From Saccharum officinarum (Eukaryota > Streptophyta > Magnoliopsida > Poales > Poaceae): DNA of 64,000 nucleotides. The notes under the pieces are model-generated. The model searched no databases. It saw only the letters and a program-made list of their open reading frames with translations, and had not been told where the DNA came from. How positions within the stretch are numbered: the first letter of the stretch is position 1; every line of letters starts with the position of its first letter. The position numbers and the translations under genes were made by a program. This document shows, piece by piece, positions 36,401 to 47,809 of this stretch. The DNA lies in NCBI GenBank assembly GCA_020631735.1, contig CM036162.1, forward strand, positions 92,986,401 through 93,050,400. Direction: 5' to 3'.

Positions 36401-37109
36401 CTTCACTGACATTATTCATCGCTTTGGGGTCCCCAACTGTATCATCACAGACAATGGCACCCAGTTCACTGGCAGAAAGTTTTTGGATTTCTACGACAAC
36501 CACCACATCCGAGTGCTCTGGTCAGCCGTGGCTCATCCAAAAACAAACGGTCAGGTGGAACGTGCCAACGGCATGGTCCTACAAGGCCTGAAGCCCAGAA
36601 TCTTTGACAAATTAAATAAACATGGCAAAAGATGGGCTACCGAGCTACCCTCGGTCCTATGGAGCCTAAGAACAACGTCAAGTCGAGCCACGGGGTTCAC
36701 TCCATTCTTCTTAGTCTATGGGTCTGAGGCTATGCTACCAACCGATATAGAATACGGATCCCCAAGGTTGAAGGCATACAACGAAAGATATAACGACGCC
36801 ACAAGACAGGACGCCCTCGACCAGCTCGAGGAAGCCCGAGATGTGGCTCTGTTGCATTCTGCCAGGTACCAGCAGGGTCTCTGACGCTACCACGATAGAC
36901 ACGTCCGCAAGCGTGACCTCAACGTTGGCGACTTGGTGCTACGGCGGAACCAGAACACCAAGGGATGGCACAAGCTCACACCACCATGGGAAGGGCCGTA
37001 CGTCATCGTAGAAGTACTAAAGCCAGGCACCTACAAGCTATCCAACAAGAAGGGCGAAATCCTCACCAACGCTTGGAATATTGAACAGCTACGTCGCTTC
37101 TTTCCTTAA
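33405..37109 (+). pseudogene. Protease-to-integrase of copy 2, second rendering
   Basis: Repeats protease, the shared TAG (33876), RT, both RNases H and integrase. The integrase is more complete here: CEGCQYYARQTH, AIDKFSKWIEA near 36330, IITDNGTQFTGRKF near 36445, NGQVERANG near 36547, then a tail ending RRFFP and TAA 37107. An extra TGA at 36882 is absent from the first rendering. An AATAAA lies just downstream at 37144. Confidence 0.85.
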
Positions 37110-37421
37110 AAAGCCTCGAGGCTCTGTATTTTCTTTTTCGTCAATAAAGAATACAGCAATGTTCAAACTTTCGTTTCGTAATGAGGAAGGATCGACCCTG
37201 CACTCCCAGAGTCGACCCTCCCTCGGGGGCTAGGGGGAACCCCCGGTCCCCAAAAAAAACTTATGCTCTTTTTTAAAATTTAAGAACCGCTTCTTAGATC
37301 GACTTCGCTGAAAGAGCACCCTAAGCTTCGAGAGGGCTCTCGAGTCTGGAGCATCACCTACGCCTCCGAGGCTACGGTACCTCCACTCACCCCTTACACC
37401 TTTTAGAGGTACACCTTCATG
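33405..37421 (+). repeat. Second copy of 29289-33304 (probable false duplication)
   Basis: Collinear with 29289-33304 end to end. It shares that copy's private stops (TAA after TGTCGA, TAG in GCCTAGAACC, TGA in CCGTGAAAGG) but differs by scattered substitutions and, in the first 600 bases, by many single-base deletions. It abuts the gap exactly, as overlapping contig ends or two haplotypes would. Confidence 0.85.
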
Positions 37422-37789
37422 ATAGGAAGATCTAAACAATGGTTCCTAAATTTAAAAAAAGAACATACCCCCTGTCGCTTAGATCAGGCTCTCACACGAT
37501 TTACAAGGCCGCAACATCACCCTGAAGCTCGAGGGCAGTTGAGCCGCGAGATCACTTACGCCTCTGAGGCTACGGTACCTCCACTCGCTCCCTTACACCA
37601 AAGGATGCAGCTGCGTGCTAAGTAAATCACGCAAGAACACGGTCCGAGTGATAAAGGGAAGAAAAGCTCGAGTAAAACTAAATCAACCACGAACCGATTT
37701 ATGTTTCGAGTTTTTAAGGCCTCCGTGGCCACCACGACCAAAATTCGAAATACTAACTCATTACATGGGCCTTCATGCCCAGATTTGGC
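37110..37789 (+). other. Spacer between integrase and the antisense gene
   Basis: Non-coding. It has AATAAA at 37144-37149 and two related stretches around 37260-37420 and 37430-37620 that share the phrases ACGCCTC(T/C)GAGGCTACGGTACC and 'ccccttacacc'. It would carry the 3' end of the antisense transcript. Confidence 0.5.
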
Positions 37790-40700
37790 TCACAGGCCCT
37801 CGTCGTCGGCAGGCGGAACCACCTCGGCTTCAAAAAGCGAGGCCAGACGGCTTCCAGGCTCTTCGGCGGCTTCAATCAGCTCCACGCAAGCATCCTCGTT
37901 CTCCTCGTCTGTCCGATCCGAGTCTGTGATGAAACCCTCGACGACGAGCTTCATGTCAAACACAAACCCTGAACGGACGACGGCCAGCGCCCTCTTCACG
38001 CCGTGATGGAGGTCGTCTCGTATCTTCTCCCGGGCAAGGCGACCCAGCGCCACCATCCGGCGGACGAAGGAGTTCCCTGGAACATCTTCCCCGATGTCGG
38101 CGTCGGGCTCGACCCCCAGGCCGTCACACACGGTGGTGATCACGCCCTGGAGAAGTTGGGTCCTCCGGATCTCGGCTTTGAGGAGGCTCTGGAAGGAGTT
38201 GGCAGAAGATTGGGCCTCTCGATTCTCTCTCTCCAGCTCTGAAACACGACAAACAAATTAATACCCAACGTGGGGCCTTCGACGTCGTGGCCGTGACAAT
38301 CACACTTACCCTCGATGTGGGTCTACAGGCCCACGACCTCGTCGCGAAGCCCCCCGCACGTTCGCTCGAGCCCTAGGAAGGCGCTGTCCTTATCACTGAT
38401 GGCTGCCTTTAGCGCCTCGATCTCCTGCCGAGCAGACTCGAGAGCTGCGTCCTTCTCTTGGACGGCTCCCTTCAGTGTCGTGATCTCGACGTTGAGGGTG
38501 TCGCGCTGAAGGCTAACCTGGGAAACATTCTCCTCGAGCTCCTTCACCCGTATGGACAGGGGCTCGAGATCCCTGCGGGCCTGGGCAGCCTCCTCCCGAG
38601 CCTTGTCCATGCCAGTGCGCATCACGGCCTCGGCCGCCCATGCCTGCGTCACTTCTTCTTTCACCACTGCGTACGCGACGCGCAGCTCAGCCATCTCGGC
38701 GTTCCGATCAGATAGCCATTTCTGGGCCTCCTCGACCAGGACCCGTTGCTAGGACAGCGCACCCCACACGCCACACTCGTCTTGAATGAAGAGCGACTTG
38801 TGGCGGGAGTACTCCTTCAGCTCCTGAACGCAATCCAAAAAGGTCACAAATCCGAGGAAAAAGACATCAAGAAAACTACGGAGAAAGCCGACGGGTCGAT
38901 CATACCTCGGTGGCATCCCCCATACTCCACACAGCACCGGACACCACTCGGAGCAACCGATCAAGGTGCTGGCGGACGCCCTCGAGGTATTCCCATCGGT
39001 GCACTTCATCTTTGTCGCTCAGGACAAAGATGGGCTCGGCTTCGGGGTTCGTAGCGTCCCTAAACTGAAGGGACGGCCCCCTCCACCTCGGCAGCTCCGT
39101 CTCTGCCCGCGCTATCGCCAGCGCGGCGATGTCGGGCCACGACGAGGACGACCCGGCCGGGGCGTCTCCCGGTCCCGCGGAAGGACCGGCCTCGCCCGTA
39201 GTATCCACCTCTCCAACGGCCGTCGAGGCACCGGCCTGATCCGCGACCTCACCCCCTCGACCCCCATCGCTTGTTTTCCCTTGTCCAGGGGGATGTCGTC
39301 GAGAGTAAGGTGAGGGCGGGCACCAACGACCGCCGGTGCCTCCGGCGCCGGCGCCTCGACCGACGACGGCTCTGGTACCCGCGCCTCGACCCTTGGCACC
39401 TCTGGAGCCGGTGCCTCTTCTTCCGGGTGCCTCGCGACCGCAACGGCAGCCTCGGCCGTCCCCGATGACCTGGGCCCCATCTCGACCATATCGAGCGCCG
39501 CTACCTCTGCCGGTCCGGACCCCTCAACAGCAGGCTCCAGGCCAGCAACCACCGCAGCGTCGGCTGACCCCTGCCGTTGTCGCAGGCGCCCCTTCACAGC
39601 CTTGACCTCCCGGACCCAGGCCGCATCCTGCTCCGCCGTCCGGTTGAGGACAACGGCACTGGCCCGCAGCGACTTCACGGGGGTAAGCCCCATCGGCTCC
39701 GCCTTCTGCTTTAGCCTGCAAAGTGAGAAGACACGTCAGCCAACGGACCCAGAGAAAGGCAGGACAACCGAGCGGAGATACTTACCCGGAAATCGGCACC
39801 AAGGGCCTCAACCTCGCGTGACCCGAGCCTCCTGGGACGACCGATGGTGGCCTCGCAGCGGCCTCACCAGCAGGCCGAGCGCTCCTAGGAGCCCTGGCCG
39901 ACGCATCGCCCTGCGCCTTCTGTGCCTCCGAGGCCAGCTGGCCTCGGGTTCTTACGCCATCCGACGCCACCGCCGATGACGACGCCGGTACTGCCGTCCC
40001 AGCCCCTGCCCGAGCCTGCGAGGCCTAGGCTGGTGCGGACGTCCCTGTTGACCCCTCTCGCCGGGTCCAGGGTAAAGCGGCCCCTCCCGTCGAGGGGCCC
40101 GTCTCCTTCTCTGCCTTCTTCCCCTCGGGCTCCTCGACCACGACGACCGAGGAGGACGCCCCCCTAATGGGCTCCAGCAGGGGGCGAATGTCGGGAAGGT
40201 CCCCTAGCCCAGTCACGATCTCATACCGCGATAGGGCATCATCGTCTTCGCCGCTGCTGTCGTCGTCCTCCCCCGAGACCGTCTCGGAAGGCGACAACGC
40301 CAGGGGGACCCCGTCGATGGTCTGCTGGCGCCGAAGCTTCTTCAGCGCCTCCGCCTCTTTGGCCCTGTGGATCGCCCGCTTCTTGGCCGTCTCCTTGGTC
40401 TGCTTCTTCTTGGAAGCATGCAGGCGCCGAGCCTCCCGGGCGGGCCGGTCCTCCGGGACCGGCGGACACGTTTCCCGCAGCGCCGACAAATCCTACACGC
40501 CGGCCTCGACCACATCAGCAAAATCCACAGATAAACGAAAATAGCAACACCTCAGCCCCGGGATACGTACCACGGACTCAAACCCTTCGGTAGGCATCAT
40601 GGGAACCCAGTTGGCCTCCTCCACCTTGAAGTTCCCAACCATCCGGCGCGCTCGCCGGAGGACCTCCTCGAGGGCGAGGGATTCATGGGACATCCGGGTC

Positions 40701-41553
40701 CCCTCCAGATTTGCCTCTGGAGTCATCTGGTCCAAACGAAGACGACGCTGACACAACGGCATCACTCTGCGGCGATGGAAGGCCGCGGCCACCGCCACAG
40801 CCATCAAGCCCCAAAGGCGAAGCTGCTGCAGCGCCGCCAGCAGCGGGTCCAAGCGCGGCTTCTCGGCCTCGGGCACTCCGTACGACCAGCGCTCCTCTCG
40901 AGCGGTCAACACGCGGCCGGTGTACCTCGGCAACTGATTTTCATCATTGCGGAGGTAGAACCAACCTTCGTGCCACCCACTGTTCGAAGAGATGAGACGG
41001 GTCGAGATGTACAGATCCGCCCGACCCGACCTCACCTGCAGCACGCAGCTCCCCACTCGAGCCACACACAGGACGCCCTTCTCCCCTGCCTTCTTGGCAA
41101 AGAGCTCGGCCTTGAAAAGGTGAAGCCACAGGTTCCACTGCGGCTCCACCCCAAGGTAGCCCTCACAGACCGCCGCGAAGATGGCGGCCTGCGCGACGGT
41201 GTTGGGGGAAAGATGGTGAAGCTCCACCCGGTAGTGGTGGAGGAGCGCGCGCATGAAGACCGACGCCGGCACGCCAAACCCCCGCTTGTGGAAGCAGAAG
41301 AAGCTCACCACGTACCCTTCAGGGGGCACCGGCTCCCGGTGGGCAGGGGCGGCGCCATCCACTCCGGCTGCGATCGGCTCGTCCTTGGCCGCAGCAGCCC
41401 GTCCTCCACCAACTCTTCCAACCTCCTCTCCGTCACCGAGGAGGCGGCCCAGTCGTCGGCAGGGAGGATCTGGCTCTTTCCTGCCACCGGTGCTGTCGGA
41501 GGGGGGATGGATGGAGAGGATGCGGTGGCGGCGACGACGCGGGCGGAGAACAC
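37790..41553 (-). pseudogene. Antisense five-exon gene in Tat element ('putative gypsy type transposon' family, coiled coil)
   Basis: Exons on the minus strand: 41553-40571, 40492-39786, 39715-38906, 38823-38310, 38238-37790; about 3.46 kb, near 1150 codons. All four introns (78, 70, 82, 71 nt) start GT and end AG, and phases fit. The first exon has the conserved region GYVVSFFCFHKRGFGVPAS, AAIFAAVCEGYLGV and WHEGWFYLRN, which I recognise as the plant PF04195-like 'putative gypsy type transposon' domain. Exon 2 is Lys/Arg then acidic, exon 3 Pro/Ala/Glu-rich, exon 4 a long coiled coil (ELEENVSQVSLQRDTLNVEI), exon 5 a conserved helical tail. Breaks: a shift near 41325, a shift near 39245, and TAG at 40025, 38749 and 38323. 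Function unknown; antisense genes are known in Tat elements. Confidence 0.78.
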
Positions 41554-41632
41554 GATAAGGCAAAGATTATCTGAGGAAGAAGATTACAGGAACGAAAGGG
41601 ACCGGTGGGGAACGCGGACCCCTAGGCCTTAA

Positions 41633-41641
41633 CTTTATATG
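41633..41641 (-). promoter_or_regulatory. TATA box of the antisense gene
   Basis: CATATAAAG on the minus strand, about 80 bp upstream of the first ATG (41553) and followed by a pyrimidine-rich leader. Position and sequence fit an RNA polymerase II core promoter independent of the LTR. Confidence 0.6.
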
Positions 41642-41872
41642 CCCAGGCGGAAGCCCAACGGCCGCGTGAGAAGGTAGGAACAGTTTCCCGCATTAAATGC
41701 GCCCACCTAACCGTTTCCTTACATCTCGCAGGAGTCGGGCACGTGGCCGTCCCCCACGTCATGACCATACGCCACGTCGCCCACTACCGCGCCGATCTCG
41801 CCTCCCAAAAAGACGCGCCCGGCTAACGGACAAGGGAGGGATCCGCGGACGAATATCCCCAGGTATGTGGAA

Positions 41873-42868
41873 AACGGGCCCGAGCCCAGAATAAGACTCG
41901 AGGGAGCGAAAGCTGGCCCTCGAACAGGGTTCGACAGCTGCCCTCGAGCAACAGAGTTAGGGACGACCCAGGGTGCGCCCGTACATGGCCAAGGGCTCGA
42001 GCCATGCTCTCGAGGCACCCCAGGACGTATTCAAGGCCGAAGGAGAAGGTCGTCGTAGGAATCCCTCCGGGGGAGGCATCGAGCCCTCGAATCCTGTCGA
42101 AGGGAATCGAGATCCACACGACCACTTCTTGGCATCTTTGAGGGCGCCTCCGGGCCACTAGCCGACCCCTAACGAACGGGGCACGGGCTCTCACTCGAAT
42201 TCCCCCGCTAGCAGCTCACCGGAGATCGTTGGAACTCACGCCCAAACGAGGGTAGTACGATGTTCTCCACCCCTCCTCCTTTTTTCGGAGAAGGAGCGTG
42301 AGGGTCGCAAAAGACGACCGGGACTTTGATCGACCTCGTGCGCGCGAGGCTCGGGGTCCCGACCGCAGAAACGGGCCCCGAGCCCGGAATAAGTCTCGAG
42401 GGAGCGAAAGCTGGCCCTCGAACAGGGTTCGACAGCTGCCCTCGAGCAACAGAGTTAGGGATGACCCAGGGTGCGCTCGTACATGGCCAAGGGCTCGAGC
42501 CACGCTCTCGAGGCACCCCAGGACGTATTCGAGGCCGAAGGAGAAGGTCGTCGTAGGAATCCCTCCGGGGGAGGCATCGAGCCCTCGAATCCTGTCGAAG
42601 GGAATCGAGATCCACATGACCACTTCTTGGCATCTTTGAGGGCGCCTCCGGGCCACTAGCCGACCTCTAACGAACGGGGCACGGGCTCTCACTCGAATTC
42701 CCCCGCTAGCAGCTCACCGGAGATTGTCGGAACTCGTGCCCAAACGAGGGTAGTACGGCGTTCTCCACCCCTCCTCCTTTTTTCGGAAAAGGAGCATGAG
42801 GGTCGCGTAGCAAAAGACGGCCGGGACCCTGATCGACCTCACGCGCACGAGGCTCGGGGGCTTGACCG
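41873..42868. repeat. Tandem duplication, period about 498 bp
   Basis: The unit beginning near CGAGCCC(A/G)GAATAAG at 41881 recurs at 42379 with few changes, including the ends around GGTTCGACAGCTGCCCTCG and CTCCACCCCTCCTCC. The last part of the unit starts a third time near 42835. It lies between the antisense promoter and the 3' LTR. Open frames in it are duplicated too and probably meaningless. Confidence 0.85.
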
Positions 42869-43040
42869 CAACGAATCGTTCCCCAATCAAACACGTACAA
42901 GACCTCGAAGGAGTCTCAATACTCCACCGAGGCCTCGGGGGCTACACCCGGCGGGTGCGCTCGCGCGTCCCCGCCGGAAAAAATCACGGCGCTATGACTC
43001 CAATTCTGACCAACCTCTAGGAGAGTGATCACACACTCAC

Positions 43041-43059
43041 CCAAAGGCTCGGGGGCTAC
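43041..43059 (+). other. Polypurine-like tract of copy 2
   Basis: CCAAAGGCTCGGGGGCTAC immediately precedes the 3' LTR. It is a weak, interrupted purine run in the required place. Confidence 0.55.
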
Positions 43060-44362
43060 TGTCGGTACCAACAGTACGGGGGTACCCGCACCTATCGCCA
43101 AAAAACTAACACGACTGAAACCGCAATAAAAGATAGCCCGCCTCGACCGCGTATCCAGTCAGTCTCGTACGAGGCCCGCTCGACGGGGCGCCTTGACCGT
43201 GCCCCGAATCCGACTCGTACGAGACCCGCTCGACGGGGCGCCTCAACCGCGCCCCGGCTCCGACTCGTACGAGGCCCGCTCGACGGGGTGCCTCGACCGC
43301 GCCCCGGCTCCGACTCGTACGAGGCTCACTCGACGGGGCGCCTTGATCGCGCCCCGGCTCCGACTCGTACGAGGCCCGCTCGACGGGGCGCCTCGACCAT
43401 GCCCCGGCTCTGACTCGTATGAGGCCCGCTCAACGGGGCGCCTCGACCGCGCCCCATCCCGTGCCGCAAGGTACTTCGACAGCGCTCTGACCCGCGCGAG
43501 GCTCGACCGCCCGCTGGGGAGAACTCTGACTCGCGTGAGCCCAGACCGAGCACCTCGACACCTTTTCTTTACCTACCCCGGGACAAAAGCCATAGCATTC
43601 AATGCGGTTACCTACTACCACCTATCGGCATGGCTGCGGCCAGGATCGACGTGGGAACAATACCCGTGTCAGATCTCACTGTTTTGCCGCCCATCCCGTG
43701 ATGGGAGGTGAAACCCGTCACTATACCCACCTTACCGCGCACTGTTCACCATCAATCACCCTCGAGGGAGGATAAGACAAGGCCCGTTCTCCGCGATATC
43801 GGGGATTCGGCCTTATCCATCCGGCCTCGACCCGGCGTCGACCCAGCCTCGACGCTCGACTTAGTTCAAAGGACGGTATGGCATGGCGCTCTGGGTCATT
43901 TTGCCATCTTGTCTCCCACAACGTCAGGGTGTCTAGGGATGGCTGGCCATTCCCAAGGCACGTCGCTACAGTCAACTCAACGAGAATCGACAAAACATCA
44001 CCTCAAGGCTCCCCGTCGTCTTGGCCTCCTCTCACCCTATAAAAGGGCAGGCCAGGGTTCAACGGAGGAGGGGGACGAAGACGGAATGAAAAAACAAAAC
44101 AAGAAATCGACATCTCAAGCAACCGCCTTTTTCCTCTTTTCTCTTTGAGACTTGGGCTCGACACCCTCTCTCGCATGCTTGTAACCCCTACACGAGCACC
44201 TCGGTGCAAGGAAATACAAACCTCTCCCCCCCGCTGGACGTAGGGCCTTCTTTTGCCCGAACCAGGATAAACCCCCGTGTGTTCTCCTTGCATCACCATC
44301 CAGGAAAGAGACACGCAGCATTTACTCATCGGTTTAGGACCCCCTCGGTCCGAACACTGACA
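43060..44362 (+). repeat. 3' LTR of Tat copy 2
   Basis: 1303 bp, collinear with 25250-26552. TATA box at 44038-44045; ends AACACTGACA followed by the CACTT duplication. Confidence 0.95.
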
Positions 44363-44367
44363 CACTT

Positions 44368-47192
44368 TATCGATTAAACACATATATTCAAATTAGGGTT
44401 CATTAGCTACCCTAACAAATTAATTATTATGGAGCTACAAAATTTACAATGAGTAGCTAATAATATTAGGGATCTATTGTAAAATTTTCAGAGTCAACAC
44501 TAACACTATTTTCTCACAAAAATTCCTACAAGTTTACATTTTTACTAATATTAAGCATGTTAAAATATTTAAGGCAACCTAGAAATATCCTAGAGCTATG
44601 TGAACCAAGTACACTAATAGCTAGATCATGATTTTAGGAATCTAATATAATTGGTTTCACAATTTTTGGATAGCTACACAAATTTATATTAAATCGGCAA
44701 GTTTGTTTTAGAAATAAATAAGAAAATATTTTCAGAAAAAGAAAAAGGGCAGTCGTCATCCATTCGGCCCAACGCTCCCTGCGGCCCGTGCGGGGGCGGC
44801 CATGCGGCAACAGGCCGGTCCAGCAAGCGGCATGTGGCGAGGAGCCCGCGTGCATGCCTGTGCTTTTGCAGAAGAGGACATGCACTTTTAGTAAATCAAG
44901 TGACTCAGCGTAGCACTATTTCAATAGACTTAGACTTTGCACCAAACACCCCGCGAAGTGCTGCCTTCACAACAGGGCGGTCCACGATGACCCTGCGCAC
45001 GCTGGTCGGCTCTGGCCGACACTGCGCCTCTACTCCGGCCAAATAAGCGAGGGACCAGCCAAACTAACAGGCCAACGAGCATCAAGGAGCACAAACAGAA
45101 CCCTAGGCGATGAGTAGAAGCTAAACGGTGGATCCCCTCAAGCAGTCCACGTTGGCAGAGCACCTGCCATGGCGGTGCGTCCGTTCCAGTGAGCATACGG
45201 GCTAGCAAGATAGTAGAGACTGCGGGAGAGCAGGAGTGGCTTACCACGAGGACGGTCGTGCAACCGGTTGAGGTAGAGGAAGGCCGAGGAACTCTGGCCA
45301 CGTGCGCCCGCACCGCGCGGCGACGCTCCGAGCTGGCATCCTCGCGTCACCTCATCACCGACGGTCGGTCCGGTCAAGATAACGCGAGCATCGGAAAGAG
45401 GGGGTCGCGGTGAGTTCAAGGGCACAAGCAATCGAATTGCTATCGACCACACGGGCCATACCTCCCAACCTACCAACTTGGTGGCACACGTGACCAGCGG
45501 CGAGGAGCATGCGAAATAGGTGGTCGGTAATGCTTGGTCGAGCTTAAGGCAAACAGGGCACCTAGCCGACTACCTATACCACCCACTAGCGCGACGAATA
45601 GCATCGCGAAGCATGAATCGGTGATTAGGGAGGGGAGGGACGGTGGCTCTGCGTGGTGTGGGTGGGGGAGGTCACACGGGCGAGTCGAGCAATTAAGGTG
45701 GGGTGGCTCTGGCCGATAGCGGCAACACAAGCATGTGCACAACTAACGCGACAACGGAGGCCTTGGCGGGACGTGCTTGACTCGTCATGGCCAGGCCTGA
45801 GCGGGGGTCATCGACGTCGGCTAGCGGAAACAAGCAGGGCAGGGCGGCATCCCATCGACGTTGTGCCCGAGCCAGTGACTAGACATGGTGACAACGACGT
45901 ACGCCAAGGCTTAACGTGTTAGGTGGGATGGAGGGCTGGGCGAGAGCCAAGATGGCCACGCAACAACAGTTGCGGCCTCCACTCGGCCCCACACATGGCA
46001 TAGCGGCCGGCCTCCCAAGCGCGGCAACACAGGGCAGCTCGTAGCCAGCCGAACCGGCCCACATCAGGCCAAGCATGGAGAGGCACTAGCACAAAGGAGG
46101 CAGCAGTGCTAGCAGCGACTGGGCGCACGCACGTGCGACAGACGGCGCGGTGATCGTGGCCACGAGGCCAAAAGAATGAACCCGTGCCCTACACACATTT
46201 TAAAGAGCGCACCAACACATACTTAGCTTGGTTGAGACCAAACCAACTCCTCTGCCCTCAAGATGGCCCTAATAGCTTCCCAAGGAAACAAAAATCACGA
46301 TAAAAAGGACGACCAGAGAGGGAGATAGAGCGATGCCGACCTGGCTTTCTCAAAGATGGAGCTAGAGCAAGAACAGACCACGCAACAAGATTATTAGCAG
46401 ACTTACAGCAATTTTTGCATGGCCTTAACTAACTCCAACCCCTCCACCAACTGTCCCACTACAAGGATCACACCTAAGTGTAATCAACAGTGCCAAAACA
46501 TGGCTATGATGTTTAACTAATTTTTTTCAGAAATCGATTACCAAAATGACATTGTCTATTACCTTTTAGACTTAGAAGGGCTAAGGATTTCAATTGGAAT
46601 CAGCAGCCATCAACTCTTTTCTCATAATTTTAAAATGGTCTAAATCCTATTAACTTCAACCAACAAATATCTCATGCATTAGTTCACACTCCATACTAAC
46701 CCCTAGGAACAAAATATTTAAACGCTATTTCATTTTTTTGCTCAATATAATTCGCCGAAAATGGCGCTTTTAATTATAAGCTCGTATGTTTATGGACTTA
46801 ACAAAAATGACTTATCCTAAATTCGGTTGGATTCCTGAGCTCCCAAAAATACTAACCAACCATATTATTTTCCAAAATTAAAGTTGCACTTTCATATACC
46901 TAACTTGCTCAAGTTATATTTTATTTTTGCTTATAGAAATTGTTTTTCGTGCCAACGATTAACACTATTTATTCTACCTTTCTTGCTATGGTTTTCATTA
47001 GAACGTTTACGCATTAAGAAATCTAACTTACAATACTTATTTTGATTTTTCTCAGCCACAAGGTGAAGTCACATACGGTTCGTTTATCATTTCATATGCA
47101 TTTCAAATTTAAAATCAGAGAAACTCGTTCGGCAATTCCCCTTAGGTCTTAACCTAGGTGCTAAGCAAGGTCGTAACACCAGGGGTGTTACA
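44368..47192 (-). other. Right arm of D: AT-rich flanks around a GC-rich core, no gene recognised
   Basis: 44368-44740 and 46200-47192 are AT-rich; 44740-46190 is GC-rich with short open frames on both strands that resemble nothing I know. Probably the body of an old LTR. Confidence 0.5.
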
Positions 47193-47809
47193 GCCAACAT
47201 TTCACTGAGCCATGGAAATGCATAGTGGCAGCCTGAACCCACACAACAGACTCCACTCGATACTACTCGAAGTAATGGATGGCTTGTTTGATCCATAGCT
47301 TAGGATGATCTCCATCAAACCGAGGGAAGTCAAACTTGGGAAGCTTGTCAGTATGGCCATCCTCGCTGCCCCCTGGTAACTCGACTCCCAGTGATTACCC
47401 AGATGTGGCGGTGGAGGTGGACGCGGTGGACGACATAGTAGGGGAAGGGGAGAAGGTGACTGGCAAGGCGAAGTACCCTTGCTGGGAGGTGGAATTAGAG
47501 TGGTCACCTTCTGAAGATCAACGCGGTGCCCATTGGGCCGATCAACTATGCATCCCGCAGATGAGCATGGGACAGCCGTGAAGTCATCGCCGAGAGCAGG
47601 CATGGACTCGCTTGGGGTGGCAGACTTGACCTCGGTGAGGATGGTGTTCGGCGATGCTGGGGCAGAAGTGAAGACGCCCAGAGCCGGTGTGGCTAAGTCG
47701 ACCATGGAATGCTCCCAGTACTTGGATATCTTGCCGACCTCCATCTTTAGTGTCGATAACTTGTCGATCTTGATCTTTAAGTCATCGACGACGCCTTCGA
47801 TGCTAGGAT
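47193..47809 (-). pseudogene. Middle part of B gag
   Basis: Minus strand: SIEGVVDDLKIKIDKL continues the N-terminal coiled coil, then a Pro/Ser-rich stretch, then KLPKFDFPRFDGDHPKLWI, a stop after IHYFE near 47275, and VESVVWVQAATMHFHG. A frameshift lies near 47400. The first part joins in frame to 54181 and the last to 23471 once C and D are removed. Confidence 0.78.

Larger units (their letters stand above)
25250..44362 (+). mobile_element. Tat-lineage gypsy retrotransposon, copy 2, with both LTRs
   Basis: Both LTRs are 1303 bp and flanked by perfect CACTT duplications (25245-25249, 44363-44367). Order: LTR, primer site, gag-protease, pol, integrase, about 4 kb with an antisense spliced gene, tandem duplication, polypurine-like tract, LTR. 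By my hand count the LTRs differ at about 44 of 1303 sites (3.4 percent) with no indels. The apparent length of 19.1 kb is inflated by a gap and a repeated 4.0-kb block; about 15.0 kb is likely. All reading frames are decayed. Confidence 0.93.
23472..47192 (-). repeat. LTR-like element D (about 4.6 kb), split by Tat copy 2
   Basis: The right end on the minus strand is TGTAACACCCCTGGTGTTACG, with a terminal hairpin. The left end is TGTGGCAGATCC at 23472. Perfect GCCAA duplications flank it. Copy 2 (25250-44362) interrupts it, leaving 23472-25249 and 44368-47192. Phrases shared with C (ACTCAGGGTT, GACGGGTAAGTCT-like) occur antisense near 23960-24000. AT-rich arms enclose a GC-rich core (44740-46190) with no recognised gene. 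Its size and lack of internal repeats suggest a solo LTR of a long-LTR gypsy family. Confidence 0.65.

Noticed and set aside
33405..37421. A third independent Tat element
   Set aside because: It shares private nonsense codons with 29289-33304 and begins and ends at matching points around the gap, so it is the same locus.
40685..41632. 315-codon plus-strand frame
   Set aside because: Shadow of the antisense gene exon 1, which carries the conserved motifs.
44740..46190. Short open frames in the GC-rich core of D
   Set aside because: Several mutually overlapping frames on both strands without domains or a plausible exon structure.
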